Assembly (NCBI RefSeq): GCF_018687715.1
Contig: NC_056759.1
Location: forward strand, 2,018,501 to 2,082,500
From: Carya illinoinensis
Taxonomy: Eukaryota; Streptophyta; Magnoliopsida; Fagales; Juglandaceae
DNA length: 64,000 bases
Reading direction: 5' to 3'
Below the pieces are notes generated by a model. That model was not told the origin of the DNA. It made no database searches and was given only the letters and a program-made list of their open reading frames with translations. The translations under genes and the position numbers were made by a program. Shown here in pieces: positions 21,933 to 33,215 of this stretch. Position 1 is the first letter of the stretch; each line of letters opens with the position of its first letter.

Positions 21933-22989
21933 CTATAAAAAAAATACTCGGGCTGTTTTGGACAATAGGACAGCCACAGAGAGTTACAAGTTACAATGGA
22001 CAATATATGCCAGACAAATCTTGTATGTGTCCCTGTCCTAATCAACTTTATAGGAAATGAAGAGGATCGTGCAATTTATATTTCTTTGGTTCAGATATTG
22101 ATGAGGCATTGGAATATATGGTGGCCGCTACTCGGTAGTTTGTGTTAGTGACAAATTATTTGCTTTGTACTTCCAGGCCCACTTCATGGACCAGAAGTAT
22201 GCACTAGAACTATTTGGTTTTATTTTACATTATGTGCACGCTCCATTGTGACATGCGGTTCATTTCATTTAACTGTCAGTTCATTGCTTTAATTGTACTT
22301 TTCATAGCCGTGACGCTTATATCTTATATCCAAATTCCTCTTTTTTAAGTTGCAATGCCCTTTGTAGAGCAATTATATGTTTTTTTTTTCAAGGTTAGAT
22401 TACTCTTGATGTAAATGATCGATTGTGGTGGAATCCTTGCAGATAAACAAAAGGACAGTGCCGGGGACTTCGCTTACACCTCAAGTCCGCAGTTTGAGCA
22501 AAGCCAATAATGACCAAGTTGCCATTGCTATAGACCTGGATCCTAATACTGGTGGTAAATTAGAAGATGAAGACGATGATAAAGGTGAACCTAGAAGAAT
22601 ACAGGTATGACATTTATTGGGCTATATAGCGTTTATTTCCTTGCCACTTAGACAACTCATAGTTCGATGAATACATTTCTTCCTTTTTTATTTCAATTTT
22701 TTCTTTATCTACTGTAGTTCATGGTTTCAAGTCACTTATTACGTCAAGAATTGTGCCACGATTTACAAGACCTGCTATTGATATGATTGATGGTCTTTGG
22801 AAGGCACAACCCAATATTCTTTCTAAGTTTGGCTTGAAACTGTTCTTCATTTTGTAAGCTGAAACCTTTTTTATACGCATTCTGCTAGGATTTCTTGTGA
22901 TCGGGCTCAGGTGCGACGACCAGCTTTATGGCTTGGAAATAATCTATTGGGCCATATTGCATGCACTTCTGGCCACTCTAGTGGTTTGA

Positions 22990-23220
22990 GAAAAAACGTT
23001 CTGGTCAGTCTTCCTCTCTTATTACCATGACACAAGAAATAGATTGAGAATTTGTTTACTCCAAAACCAACCGAGCTATCGAAGGTTTGCACTTTTACGA
23101 CTGTTGTATTTACAGCTCTCTATAATCGTAAAACTTGTACCAACAAAAGTTTGTGTCTGCGCTTTACGCACGTGTTTCGTGCCCGCCAAATTCGCTTCTG
23201 CTTAATTTAGCTAGCGTTCT

Positions 23221-23266
<46 letters not shown>

Positions 23267-23444
23267 TGCAGCAGAATTGATAAGATGACACTGGCAACAA
23301 GCATACCATAATTTTTTACAAACTCAATAGAAAGGGTGTTTATTCACGCTCTGGGAAGTGAATAGAGTGATTGACTTCTGAACGCAAATTAGTCGAGACA
23401 TTCCTGGCCTCTAGTCTAGGGCCACAAATAGATCGAAGGTTTTT
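22990..23444. other. short intergenic region between pseudogene and oxidase
   Basis: Holds a GA microsatellite (23224-23264) and the likely 3' untranslated region of the minus-strand oxidase gene. No gene seen. Confidence 0.5.
23224..23264. repeat. (GA)n microsatellite
   Basis: About 20 uninterrupted GA units. Confidence 0.95.
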
Positions 23445-24668
23445 TCAGACTTCTGATGAGGAACATGATAAAAAGATTTTGAAGTTTCCTCTAGGATTCT
23501 CCTCAAACCTTGCAATCCTAAAGGGCTTTAGCTCCACTCCTGCCTCTCCAGTAAGCACAAGGTCAGCCAGTATCCTCCCCACCGCGGGGCTCATCTTGAA
23601 CCCATGCCCAGAAAACCCACCTCCGATCACAACATCCTTTCCGAACTCCCCGCCCAAGAAATCAAGCACGAAATCCTCGTCCGGCGTCATCGAATACATG
23701 CACAACTGCGTTGCCGCCGGCCCTCCGGAATCAACTAGCCCTGCCAGCTTCTCCCCAACCCATTTTTTCAGATATTCTAATCCCTTTGCTGGCCCCCATG
23801 GCCTCTTGTCCGGATCGCATGGATTCCCACCATGCACAGCCACCTTGATCAACCCCGGAAACTCCAGCGATGGTGTGCCGTATATATACGGTTCCCCACA
23901 GTCCCCAAACGTCGGAAAATTCCCTCCGATTGCATACTTTGCCTCGTGCCCCTCCTTAATCCTCCAATAACACGCTGTACTCTCCGAGGGTTGTATAGGT
24001 AGCTCGAGCCCACTTACCATTTTGACTAACTTTCTCGTCCAAGCCCCTGCAGTCACCACGCATTTTTTGCCCCAGAACTTTTCGCCATTGCTTGTGTGAA
24101 TCCATACGCCCCCTTTGACGCTGTCTTTTCTGATATCTTTCACTTCCATGCAGTCTCTAAGAACAGCACCCTTTTGAAGCGCTAGTGTTTGGAACATGGA
24201 CACTGCCTTCGTGGGCTTTATCACGCCGCCATACTCGGAAAACACTCCAAGAAAATTCCCCGGAATATCGAACGCGCCGGAAAACTTTTCGGCCACTTGT
24301 CTGCTGTCGAGTATTTCGTGCGGGATGGAGTGTTTGTGACAAGTGTTTATGGTCTCGCGGAGGCACTCGTTGTCGGACGCGCCCATTTCTAGATGTTGGG
24401 CCTTGAAGTAGACCTTGTAGCCGATTTCGGACTCGAACTCCTCCCAGAGCTTGTACGACTCCATGACCAGGGGATAGTAGTAGTCCTCGGGGTAGGTTGC
24501 GCGAATGGTGCGGGACTCGCCGTGAGATGAGCCCCGGTGGTGCAAGAAATCGAATTGCTCGAGTACGAGCGCTTTGTGACCCCGTTTGGCGACTTGGTAG
24601 GCAGTGGAGCTGCCCATGACGCCTGCACCGACGACAATAACATCAAATTCTTCGCCAGAAAGTGCCAT
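23445..24668 (-). CDS. sarcosine/L-pipecolate oxidase-type flavoenzyme, single exon
   Basis: A 407-residue frame without introns, from the ATG at 24666-24668. The N-terminus is an FAD-binding Rossmann motif, VIVVGAGVMGSSTAYQVAKRG (GxGxxG, residues about 10-30), ending in the acidic LEQ. HHRGSSHGESRTIR at about residues 44-57 is the conserved substrate/flavin loop of monomeric sarcosine oxidases. Cys323 in CMYSMTPDEDFVLD lines up with the cysteine that carries the covalent flavin in that family. GGGFSGHGFKMSP near residue 350 is the C-terminal FAD contact. Plant members oxidise sarcosine or, better, L-pipecolate to the imine with release of H2O2, and have been placed in lysine degradation. The extreme C-terminus (SSSEV) is not a classical SKL peroxisome signal. 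At2g24580 is the likely counterpart (from memory), and in Arabidopsis it also lies beside an RSZ22-type gene. Confidence 0.9.
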   Translation of the reverse strand: MALSGEEFDVIVVGAGVMGSSTAYQVAKRGHKALVLEQFDFLHHRGSSHGESRTIRATYPEDYYYPLVMESYKLWEEFESEIGYKVYFKAQHLEMGASDNECLRETINTCHKHSIPHEILDSRQVAEKFSGAFDIPGNFLGVFSEYGGVIKPTKAVSMFQTLALQKGAVLRDCMEVKDIRKDSVKGGVWIHTSNGEKFWGKKCVVTAGAWTRKLVKMVSGLELPIQPSESTACYWRIKEGHEAKYAIGGNFPTFGDCGEPYIYGTPSLEFPGLIKVAVHGGNPCDPDKRPWGPAKGLEYLKKWVGEKLAGLVDSGGPAATQLCMYSMTPDEDFVLDFLGGEFGKDVVIGGGFSGHGFKMSPAVGRILADLVLTGEAGVELKPFRIARFEENPRGNFKIFLSCSSSEV

Positions 24669-25194
24669 CTCACTGACGGGATATTTTGGAGGCTAATTTT
24701 AGTGGGTTGGATGCGACGTGAAAGTTTTTTTAGAAGGGTACCTCTTAAAAGCACCTACTTCTGGGAATCTGCCATCTGGTGCGAAGTTTCTCAGTAGCAT
24801 AGGTGATCCTTGATTTATTTCTGAGAAATCCTTGGGAACCAATCCCGAGCATCCGATGGAGATAATTTTTTTTTTCTTATAAATGATTAAATAAGTATAC
24901 TTTAATGATTAAATAAGGAAAATTCATGGCCATGGCCCATTCTCCATTACAAATCTAAAGTCAAACATGATATTCGTACGTGTCATCAAAGCAGCCAAGG
25001 ATTAAGAAAGAGATTTGTTTGATGATGTCATGTCCAATGTAAAACCCCCTTGTCACTTTGTTCCTTTTTATTTCTTTTTTACTTTCGAGCTGCATTTCTC
25101 GAACCAACGAACTACACGAGGAGACAACGCTAATAACCGGTATTGCTTGTCGTATGAGCTGTGATGTTATTAATCCCGTTTAATCAAACGGGAG

Positions 25195-25380
25195 ATCAGA
25201 TATTTTAAATAATAATAAATAAAATATTATTATAATATAATTTTTTAATATTAATTTTATATTAAGATTTAAAAAAGTTAAATTATTTATTATATTTTAT
25301 ATAAAAATTTAAAAAAATTATAATAATGAGTTAAGATAAGATGAGATGAAATTTTTTATTTTATATAACTAATTTGGAGT
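25195..25380. repeat. AT-rich dispersed repeat, copy near 25.3 kb
   Basis: Contains AAATTATTTATTATATTTT, AAATTTAAAAAAATTATAAT and GATAAGATGAGATGAAA, words shared with copies near 3.1 and 7.7 kb. Confidence 0.4.
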
Positions 25381-27469
25381 TTATATTAGAGGAGTTCATA
25401 TAAGAGGAAATAATAATAAAATTTTTAAGTTAAGATAATATGAAATAGTTTATAAAAAAAAAAATATTAAAATAGTGAAAAAAGATGACAAATTTTTAAA
25501 ATTTTAAAAAGACGTAGGTCCTGCCATTATAGAATCGAATTTTACACATTATAGCCCCTTCTTCTCAATAACCAAGTAAGCCTTGAGTCCAAAATTTCAT
25601 TTCTGCATTCATGATTCCCTTATTCTCATTATAATATTTTCTTATAGAATATTAATTATATAAACTAATAATATTTGAATTTAACTTTTGGGTAATGACA
25701 TTTATACAATTATTTTACACACGATCTTAAAATTAATTAATGTGATAATATCATTTTATTAAAAATATAAGAAAAATCAATTGAACCAAAGAACCGCTCT
25801 CTATCAATGATAAAATTATGATAATGTTATGTCTATATCTTTATTTAGATAACGTAAATAAAGTATTTTAGCTATTGTATTGCATTCGTTTTTTCCCTTT
25901 TATAATGCGCAGAAGAATACCTCAGCGCGCAGTGACACAGGAGTTTCAATTTCGATGGGTTACGCAACATCATCAACGTTTTCTTTTTTTTGGACTTTTC
26001 ATGATAAAAATATCACAAATAAATATTATAAACTAAAGTCCAAAATTTATGTGACTTCATATATTTTATTAAATTATAAAGTTATTATTATTATGAAATA
26101 GATATAATATATTATATAAAATTATGTTAATTTATAAATTTATTTTCATCAAATTTATTCATAGCTATAATACTTATATATATATATTTTTACAGTAATT
26201 TATGAATTCCACAACAATTTTTTGAACAAAATTACTTCTTGATCATAGATCTCATTTTTTTTTAAAGGACCGCGTGAAACTTTCATGCCTTTAATATATG
26301 GAGAAATCTATTTATCATCATATCTTTAATATTTATTGACGAGTCATTAAATGATCAACTTTAAAGTGAAACATAATAAATAGTTTATACTCATTTAATA
26401 ATAGAGCTTAATTTATTATTTATCATCTCCACACACAGTACAACACACTTATTTTTATTTTTTAAAAAATTATTTTAATTTTATTCTTTTTAGATTAATT
26501 GAGTTCTTCTATTCATCTTCCATACACTACACATTTAATAAGAGAAAAAAAATTAAAAATTATGTGAATACTTCGATGATCAACTCTGCTATAATATAAT
26601 AATTGAAATAAAAATGTCATTCCTCATTGCTTATCTATTATCATTTTATTATGTGATGACATGAAATTGAGTAATTAGTGATTGAAAAATGTTAATATGT
26701 CACTTAATTTGTCATCTCATTTTAACTGTTCATATATATTTATTTATTTTTTAATTTAATTTTATTTAATAATTAATTAAGTAAGTAACTTTTAGTATAT
26801 TAATATATATTTTTTTATTTTTATGTCATAAAATATAAAGAAAAAAATTTATACTAGTGGCGCGCCCTACGGTCAACGCTGGGCAGCATACTAGCACTGT
26901 CCTTAGTGATTAGTATTTGCATTTTATTAATTGTTTGATGTGAGGTGATGATTAGATATCAATTAAAAAGTAATGAATAACAATTCACAATCCATCCGAT
27001 ATCAATATATCAATTTTAAAAGACCCCCAACTTAATAATGGGAATACGATAATGTTGGTGCGATGAGCACCATGTTACGGTCTTTTTATAGGTTTGTTTT
27101 CTTCGAATGATTGTCAAAACATGTGCTAGGGTCCACGTCATTCAGACAATGTGCTGAGATGTTTTTGGAACATGCGCTCTTATACATCATGATTGAATAA
27201 AGACTTTGCATTATTTATTTAGTATAGTTATATTTAAAAGATAAATTTTAAATTTTAAATATTATAAATTAAACTATAATATATAGATGATCTATAGTAT
27301 TGAATAACATTTCTCGTCACGAAATTATCCGTTAACTCGTGTATCTAGCTTCTCCCGTGAGGCGATTGTTTGGCTTTTCAATCTACTTGTTGCCCACTTT
27401 AGAGTCTTTGCGAAACTTCTTAAAAATATAATTTCGTCATTGAGAAATCGATTTTTTGGTTGAATTTGA

Positions 27470-27905
27470 ATAATAAAATCATCTCAATTCATCTCATCTT
27501 TTTATTATAATATTTACAAATTTTCATATAAAATATAATAAATAATTCAACTTTTTAAAATTTTAAAATAATAATAATATTTAAAAAATATTTTAACAAT
27601 ATTTTATTCAACTTTTAACTTTTATATAAAAAATTATCTCATATTATCTCACTATCCAAAAATCTTAAGAACAAATTGTACAAATATTAAGGTACTTTTT
27701 GGCCACACAAAACTTTCATCTCAAATATAAAATTCTCATCTCATCATTATAACTTTTCCAAATCTCCATACAAAATATAATAAATAATTTAACATTTTTC
27801 CTATATTTTTTAAATTTCAAAATAATAATAATATTAAAATATAATATTTTAATATTTAATCTTAAAACTCAAAATTCTTATATGAGAATTCTCAGTGACG
27901 AAATA
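27470..27905. repeat. two AT-rich dispersed repeat copies, inverted orientation
   Basis: Each copy runs from CTCATC(T) through AATATAATAAATAATT(C/T)AAC(A/T)TTT to ATATTTTAA-type sequence, at 27,470-27,665 and 27,720-27,905. Both are the reverse complement of the arrangement at 25.3 kb. Confidence 0.45.
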
Positions 27906-29155
27906 GAACCAAGTAAGAAAAAATTTATTTATTATTTATTTTTTCATTATTCTCTCATCATTCATGATGTGACACTAGATAATAAGTTCATAATGAAATA
28001 TAGTATATAATCTCTAATCATTTAATATTCTCTCATGAGATAAAGAGAGAATGATGAGAATTGAGATGATAAATAATATTATTTAAAGTGATATTTTTTT
28101 TATAAGTTATTTTATAAAAACACCGTTCATTTAAAAATGATTGCACAATATGTTATAAAAAGTGACGTTCGTTTATAATTTTTCATTTATAAAAGCAGGC
28201 ACCACACTACTTATCATCATGATGGAAGGGCATTGGGTTTGGGACCATTTTAATTGGCATATTTTACTGTAATTATTATATTTTATTTGAAAGGTGTTAC
28301 AGATCTAATAAAAATAAATTTATAAATTTATATATTATATTAACTCTATTTTATAATAAAAATAATTTTATAATTAACGAATCATGTCAAATTAAATTAA
28401 TTTATAAATTTATTTTTTAAAAATATTTTCATGACTAAAACATTTTTGATTTTATTTTGCCAGATTTCACTCTAATTATTATTAGTTAAATGACAATCAT
28501 GCTGACTAACGCATACCAATTAACAAAGAATATTTCTAGTAAAATTTGAATGCCAGTAACTTGAATATAAAATTCATTTCAAACACGTGACATCTACCAC
28601 TCAGTATAATTAGTCATACAAAAAAAAAAAAAAATTAAAGACAAAAAATAATATTTCTCAAAAGTTAAGGCTGCATGGTGCTCTTCCTAGTTCCAACTTC
28701 CCACACTTCACGTGTGAGAACGCACTGCTACTGTACAACATCCCTATAATTTCATTTTTCATATAGTTGGGCCGTTGAGTATTTGGACTGTTAAAAGTCC
28801 GTGACACCTTTTTAGATCCTATGGTTCGGCCGGAGATGTCAACGGGCCTTACTTAAAAGCCCATTAGATTAACGAAACGGACGGGCTGTCTTTCAAGTTT
28901 GGTCCATATATGTTTTGGATACGGTAGGCGTTAGTCGTGGTTTCACTTCTGGGCCTGTGGCTATAAGGCTTGCACCAATTAGGGCAACATAGGTAATTAG
29001 AAACTTTACAGGGGCTCGTTTACCAAATTTAACTTCTTTTAAATAAAAAAAAGTCGGTGGGGGTGTTGTGTCGTGGCACACAAGCCAGAGGAGGAGGAAG
29101 GGGATTTCTGCGTTCGCTGCTAGGGTTTCTCCGTTTTTTGCCAATTTTCCCGGTC

Positions 29156-29160
<5 letters not shown>

Positions 29161-29197
<37 letters not shown>
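29161..29197. repeat. (CT)n repeat in RSZ22 5' leader
   Basis: About 18 CT units in the probable 5' untranslated exon of the SR protein gene, 0.7 kb upstream of the ATG. Polypyrimidine leaders of this kind are common in plant housekeeping genes. Confidence 0.85.
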
Positions 29198-29203
<6 letters not shown>

Positions 29204-29912
29204 TATACATATGTATGTTTATAAGCGTCTTGTTAATTTCCTCCTCCGCTCACGTTCGCTTGTCCAGAAAATTTATCTCTTCGGGAAAAAATTATTTTTA
29301 TCGAGGGCCTGAACAAGTTTTTCTTTCAAAACATAGAGAGTCAAGAAAAATCCTTCTTTTTGAAGACCTCATTTATAAGGTTTTTCTCACTTGTCAAAAA
29401 GCTCATTTCAATCTTATCCCTCAATAAGGCCTCAAATTTCTTGAGTTTGGGGAGAAATTTTCCCCCATTTTCTACTGGAGCATGAAACGAATTTAGGTTA
29501 ACCATGTTATATCGATTAAGTGTATATGAATGATATTTGTATGGCTATTTCTTTTTAATATATAGCTGTTATGTGAATACGCCTTTTTTCACAGTTTAGA
29601 ATCTGTTTCTTTATAATTTTGCAAAAATTTTTATGCTAGTTGCCATTGTTCTCATTTGAGCTTACTGGAGTAGTCTACAGCTGCGTTTGAAGTTCTTTGA
29701 GCGTTTGATTTCTTGCTATCTGATTTTATAGATATTTTCATGAGGGAAAACATGAATCACTAACGCTGAAGATTTACTTTCTGTAGGCTTGTTTCTTAGT
29801 TCGAACTGGTGTGAAGTGTTACGACATCTTTTTGGGGACATTTTTTGTGCATGAATCGTACAGTAATTTTATCAACCTCCTTTCTTTGCGTTTGACAGTT
29901 CGTTGCTGCAAA

Positions 29913-32900
29913 ATGACTCGCATATACGTGGGAAACTTGGATCCACGAGTTTCTGAGCGGGATCTTGAGGATGAATTTCGTGTTTTTGGAGTTATAGAAA
30001 GGTAGAATAATTTGGAAGTAACTTTTATCTTTTTATATTCTCTCTCCACAAAGTAGAAATGCCAATAGTTACTAGTTACTCTTGTTTAATTTGAAGATAT
30101 ATATTTTTTTCATATTGATGGTACCTCAAAATCTTATAATTTTGGATTCTTCTTTAACTCCTTGTTCAATCTAACTTGGCAAGCTGATAGATTTATATTT
30201 TCATCGGGCTTATTTGTGCTATTTTCCACCATTTTATGATTAACACTCATTACACCATTTTTATGAGACCATTAACACTCATTACACCATTTTTATGAGA
30301 TCACGGTATGATGAGTAAAATATATAAAACATATGCTGTTTGAGGGGTGCTAGCATAAAGTTGTTCTAGAAAACTCTAAACCGATTCAAAATAAACTTGC
30401 TGGCTCTCAAGTAGCTGCCTCCCTGATCATTAATAAACCCATGCCTTATTTTTGGATGTACTTTCTGTATTGCGTTGATGGGGGACACGAGACTTGTGAT
30501 CCAGGGCTCAAAACTGATGAAGATCAATTGTTATTCATTATTCTGCATTGATTTATTTTACTGTCTTGGTAACTATCACTAGTCTTTGGTTTGTATCTAT
30601 CATTTGGGCTTATTTTTTAATGTCGGTCAGCCCAAGTGTTTTTTTAGAGTTAGGGTCATATTGTGGTCTTTTAAACATAATTTTATATTGGTCTTGGCAA
30701 CTTTTGATGAACAATAATTTTTTCTAGGCTTTTTTTGTCTCCTCTCTCTGCTCTATCTATTTTTTTTCCCTTTCTTTCTTGCTTATTTGCGCTTCTGTTT
30801 TTTTTTTCCTGTTTCTTCTCTGGTTCTTTTTTTTCTATCTAAAAATTTCTATCAGTTGGGTTCTCCTGTATGTGTTCATCCTACATCACATGATAGCTAA
30901 AGTGTCGTAAAATTTTTGAGTCTTGGCAGGTGTTTAAATTAGTGCATAATTCTAAGCCTTTATTTATTTATTTTTCAAGTTGTTCCGAGAGCCATTGATT
31001 GTGTCTTTTATTTTACCCTTTAATTATCATTTTCTATGCAGTGTTTGGGTTGCACGGAGGCCACCTGGTTATGCTTTTATTGACTTTGAAGACCGTAGAG
31101 ATGCAGAGGATGCAATCCGTGAGTTAGATGGTATGGTTGGCTGTTTTAATGTTCTTCCCATGACCGTGCCTTTTCCACTTTTTAATGAAATTATTGTTAC
31201 TTATAAAAAGTTCTTTCAATGGAGAACCAGTGCCAACGCAAGATGTAATGCGGTACTTGGGCTATGCCTATGAAACACATTCATTAAATATCCCCAAAAT
31301 TGCATCGATAAATTTGCTATTCGGTATTCAAATACTTAGGATGAAGCATTTTAGATCCCTAATATAATATTCAACTAATGCATTTTTATGTTTTGATAAG
31401 TAACTACTAATTCATTTTAAAATAGCATTTATTGCCTTCTGGCTGATTACTTTTTGTTTTCCCAGCCTTGCTTGCCACAACTCTTATCAATTTGGTTTTT
31501 CTCATTTGTGATTAGATGTCTCTAGGGTATGAAGATAGTCTTTATATTCTATTACTGCATCATAGATTTTATATATGAGCAGGCAGGCTATAATGGGCCT
31601 TCTTTAACTGTCCATAAACTATTGGTGACATTACAGCTTGGTTTTATAGAAGATAAATATGTGGGAGATATCTAATGGCCCTTGGTTTTTTTGACGGAGG
31701 TGAACATTTGTTGTGCAAGGGTTTTGTTTTATTGTAAATTTTTTTTAGCCAATTTTGTGGGGCTTGTGGTTTCAAACGGACTAATCTGTTCTCTAGTGGA
31801 CTGAGGTATGTTCTAGAAACCTTGTGAGAAGATCATTAAAAGATGGGTCTTATTACCAAATTATGTTGTCTACTTGAGTAAAAGGTTAGAATGGAAGTAA
31901 GTTATATTTTGGGTCAGTTTTTGCCCAGAGAGGCTGGTTTGTAACTATTGTCATGTTAAATACCGTGGTTGGTTTTGTAGACGCCGTTCTGGCACATTTT
32001 AATTTTTTTATGCATTTTAGAAACACTTTCTATTCCTGATGCATTTCTCTACAATGCTGCTTATATTTGTCTTTTTTTTTTCTTCATATTTTTTACAATA
32101 TGGTGTATACTTTGAATTTACTACTGGGCAAGCTCACCAGTCCTGTGCTTATGGAAGCATGCACTTGCCAAAAGTCTGAATCAATGTTCCTTATAAAAAA
32201 AGTGTGCAAATTTTTACTGACTGAGAATTGTTCTGTGCCTTTCTATATGACCAGGCAAGAATGGCTGGAGAGTTGAGCTTTCTCACAACTCTAGAGGTGG
32301 TGGTGGTGGTGGTCGTGGAGGAGGGGGCCGTGGTCGCTCTGGGGGTTCTGATTTGAAGTGCTATGAGTGTGGTGAGCCTGGTCATTTTGCTCGTGAATGC
32401 CGTCTGCGTGTTGGTCCTGGTAGACGTCGTAGTCGCAGTCCTCCTCGATATCGGAGGAGCCCAAGTTATGGTCGAAGGCAAGTTCAAGTCAGATGGTCTT
32501 CTTTTTTATAATGTCACATTGCCTAAATGGTATCAATGTTTGATATTGATAGCTGGGGTGGAACTTTAAGATGGCAGATACTTCCAATCTGGGTTGGAAT
32601 GAATACACTGCTATCAGTATGATGCCTTTTGACACTATCTGATATTGTATGGCAGGAGTTACAGTCCCCCTGGACGATCCCCTAGACGCCGCAGCTTGAC
32701 ACCTCGTGGGCGCAGCTACAGCAGGTCACCACCATACCGTGGACGTGAGGAGTTGCCATATGCTAATGGGTTTGTTCCTTTGCTTGGTTTTTAATTGTAT
32801 TCTTTAGGTTGTGGATCGGAGGACCTCCCATGCAGGAAGGCTACTTACCATGTTCAACATCAAAATATAGACAGTTTACATTGCATAATGTTTTGTTTGC

Positions 32901-33215
32901 TATCCTTTTATGTCAGTAGCCAAAACATGAGCTCGGTCTTTCACCATCCTCAATTTGGTTGATGGGCTGGAGCATCAAATTCGTCCTTATGAGCTTTAAC
33001 CTAATCTAAGACATGATTGTCACTTTTGCAAATGGCTATAGATTACTTAATTTCAACACAGTTGGACCACTCATTTGCAAAATTACCATCACCAGACACA
33101 AAAGTGCATGTTTGTCATTTTATGGTTACCTTTGTTGATTAATTTTACTTTCTTTTGTCTCGACCAAATTTTTTGTAGAAATGGTTTGAGGGACCGACGC
33201 CGAAGCAGGAGCTGA
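29913..33215 (+). CDS. RSZ22: SR splicing factor RSZ22 type, 5 coding exons
   Basis: Coding exons 29913..30001, 31042..31130, 32255..32477, 32656..32769 and 33179..33215 join in frame to 183 residues. Residues 1-70 are an RRM: RNP2-like IYVGNL near the start and the RNP1-like GYAFIDF. A Gly/Arg stretch follows (about 73-90), then one CCHC zinc knuckle at Cys95-Cys108 ([14 protein letters not shown]), then an Arg/Ser domain ending RRRSRS. One RRM plus one knuckle plus RS is the RSZ (9G8-like) class of nuclear splicing regulators. Three introns are GT-AG, but the one after exon 3 begins GCAAGT. An untranslated first exon with a CT repeat probably lies near 29,050-29,210. The two long early introns (1,040 and 1,124 bp) are where plant SR genes often undergo regulated splicing. 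Confidence 0.95.
30239..30300. repeat. direct tandem repeat in RSZ22 intron
   Basis: Two identical 30-bp copies starting at 30239 and 30271 (ATTAACACTCATTACACC...), separated by CC. Confidence 0.9.
32478..32655 (+). other. GC-AG intron of RSZ22
   Basis: The boundary reads CGAAG/GCAAGTT at the left and GTATGGCAG/GAGTTAC at the right. Splicing here restores Arg-Ser in frame. No in-frame GT donor close by gives the same result. AG/GCAAGT is the strong consensus seen at genuine GC-AG introns. Confidence 0.8.

Larger units (their letters stand above)
20929..22989 (+). pseudogene. remnant of giant Golgi coiled-coil gene (TNO1/At4g31570-like)
   Basis: Exon-like pieces at 20929-21192, 21324-21745, 22443-22584, 22718-~22800 and ~22890-22989 match the two ends of a very long plant coiled-coil protein. 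The first piece reads LQLFRQKKESKIS with a Ser/Lys-rich follow-on, the usual N-terminal region. The last pieces read TSLTPQVRSLSKANNDQVAI, VHGFKSLITSRIVPRFTRP and a C-terminal membrane anchor IIYWAILHALLATLVV before a stop at 22987-22989. The roughly 2,000-residue coiled-coil middle is absent. Breaks include an in-frame stop near 21,125, stops in the duplicated exon near 21,480 and 21,513, no GT donor after DMIDGLW, and a frameshift near 22,940 just before the anchor. The junction 22584/22718 is still a clean GT-AG intron in phase. The first coding exon was not found. Family identity is from memory of these motifs and is supported by map position. Confidence 0.7.
24669..29050. other. AT-rich gene-free region
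   Basis: No coding region recognised. It contains at least three copies of the AT-rich dispersed repeat (25,195, 27,470 and 27,745), the oxidase promoter at the left and the RSZ22 promoter at the right. A short GC-rich patch at about 26,856-26,888 stands out in otherwise AT-rich DNA. Confidence 0.5.

Noticed and set aside
22585..22604. Extension of the pseudogene exon to a later GT at 22605
   Set aside because: Ending at 22584 gives a GT donor and an in-phase join to the VHGFKSL exon; the extension does not.
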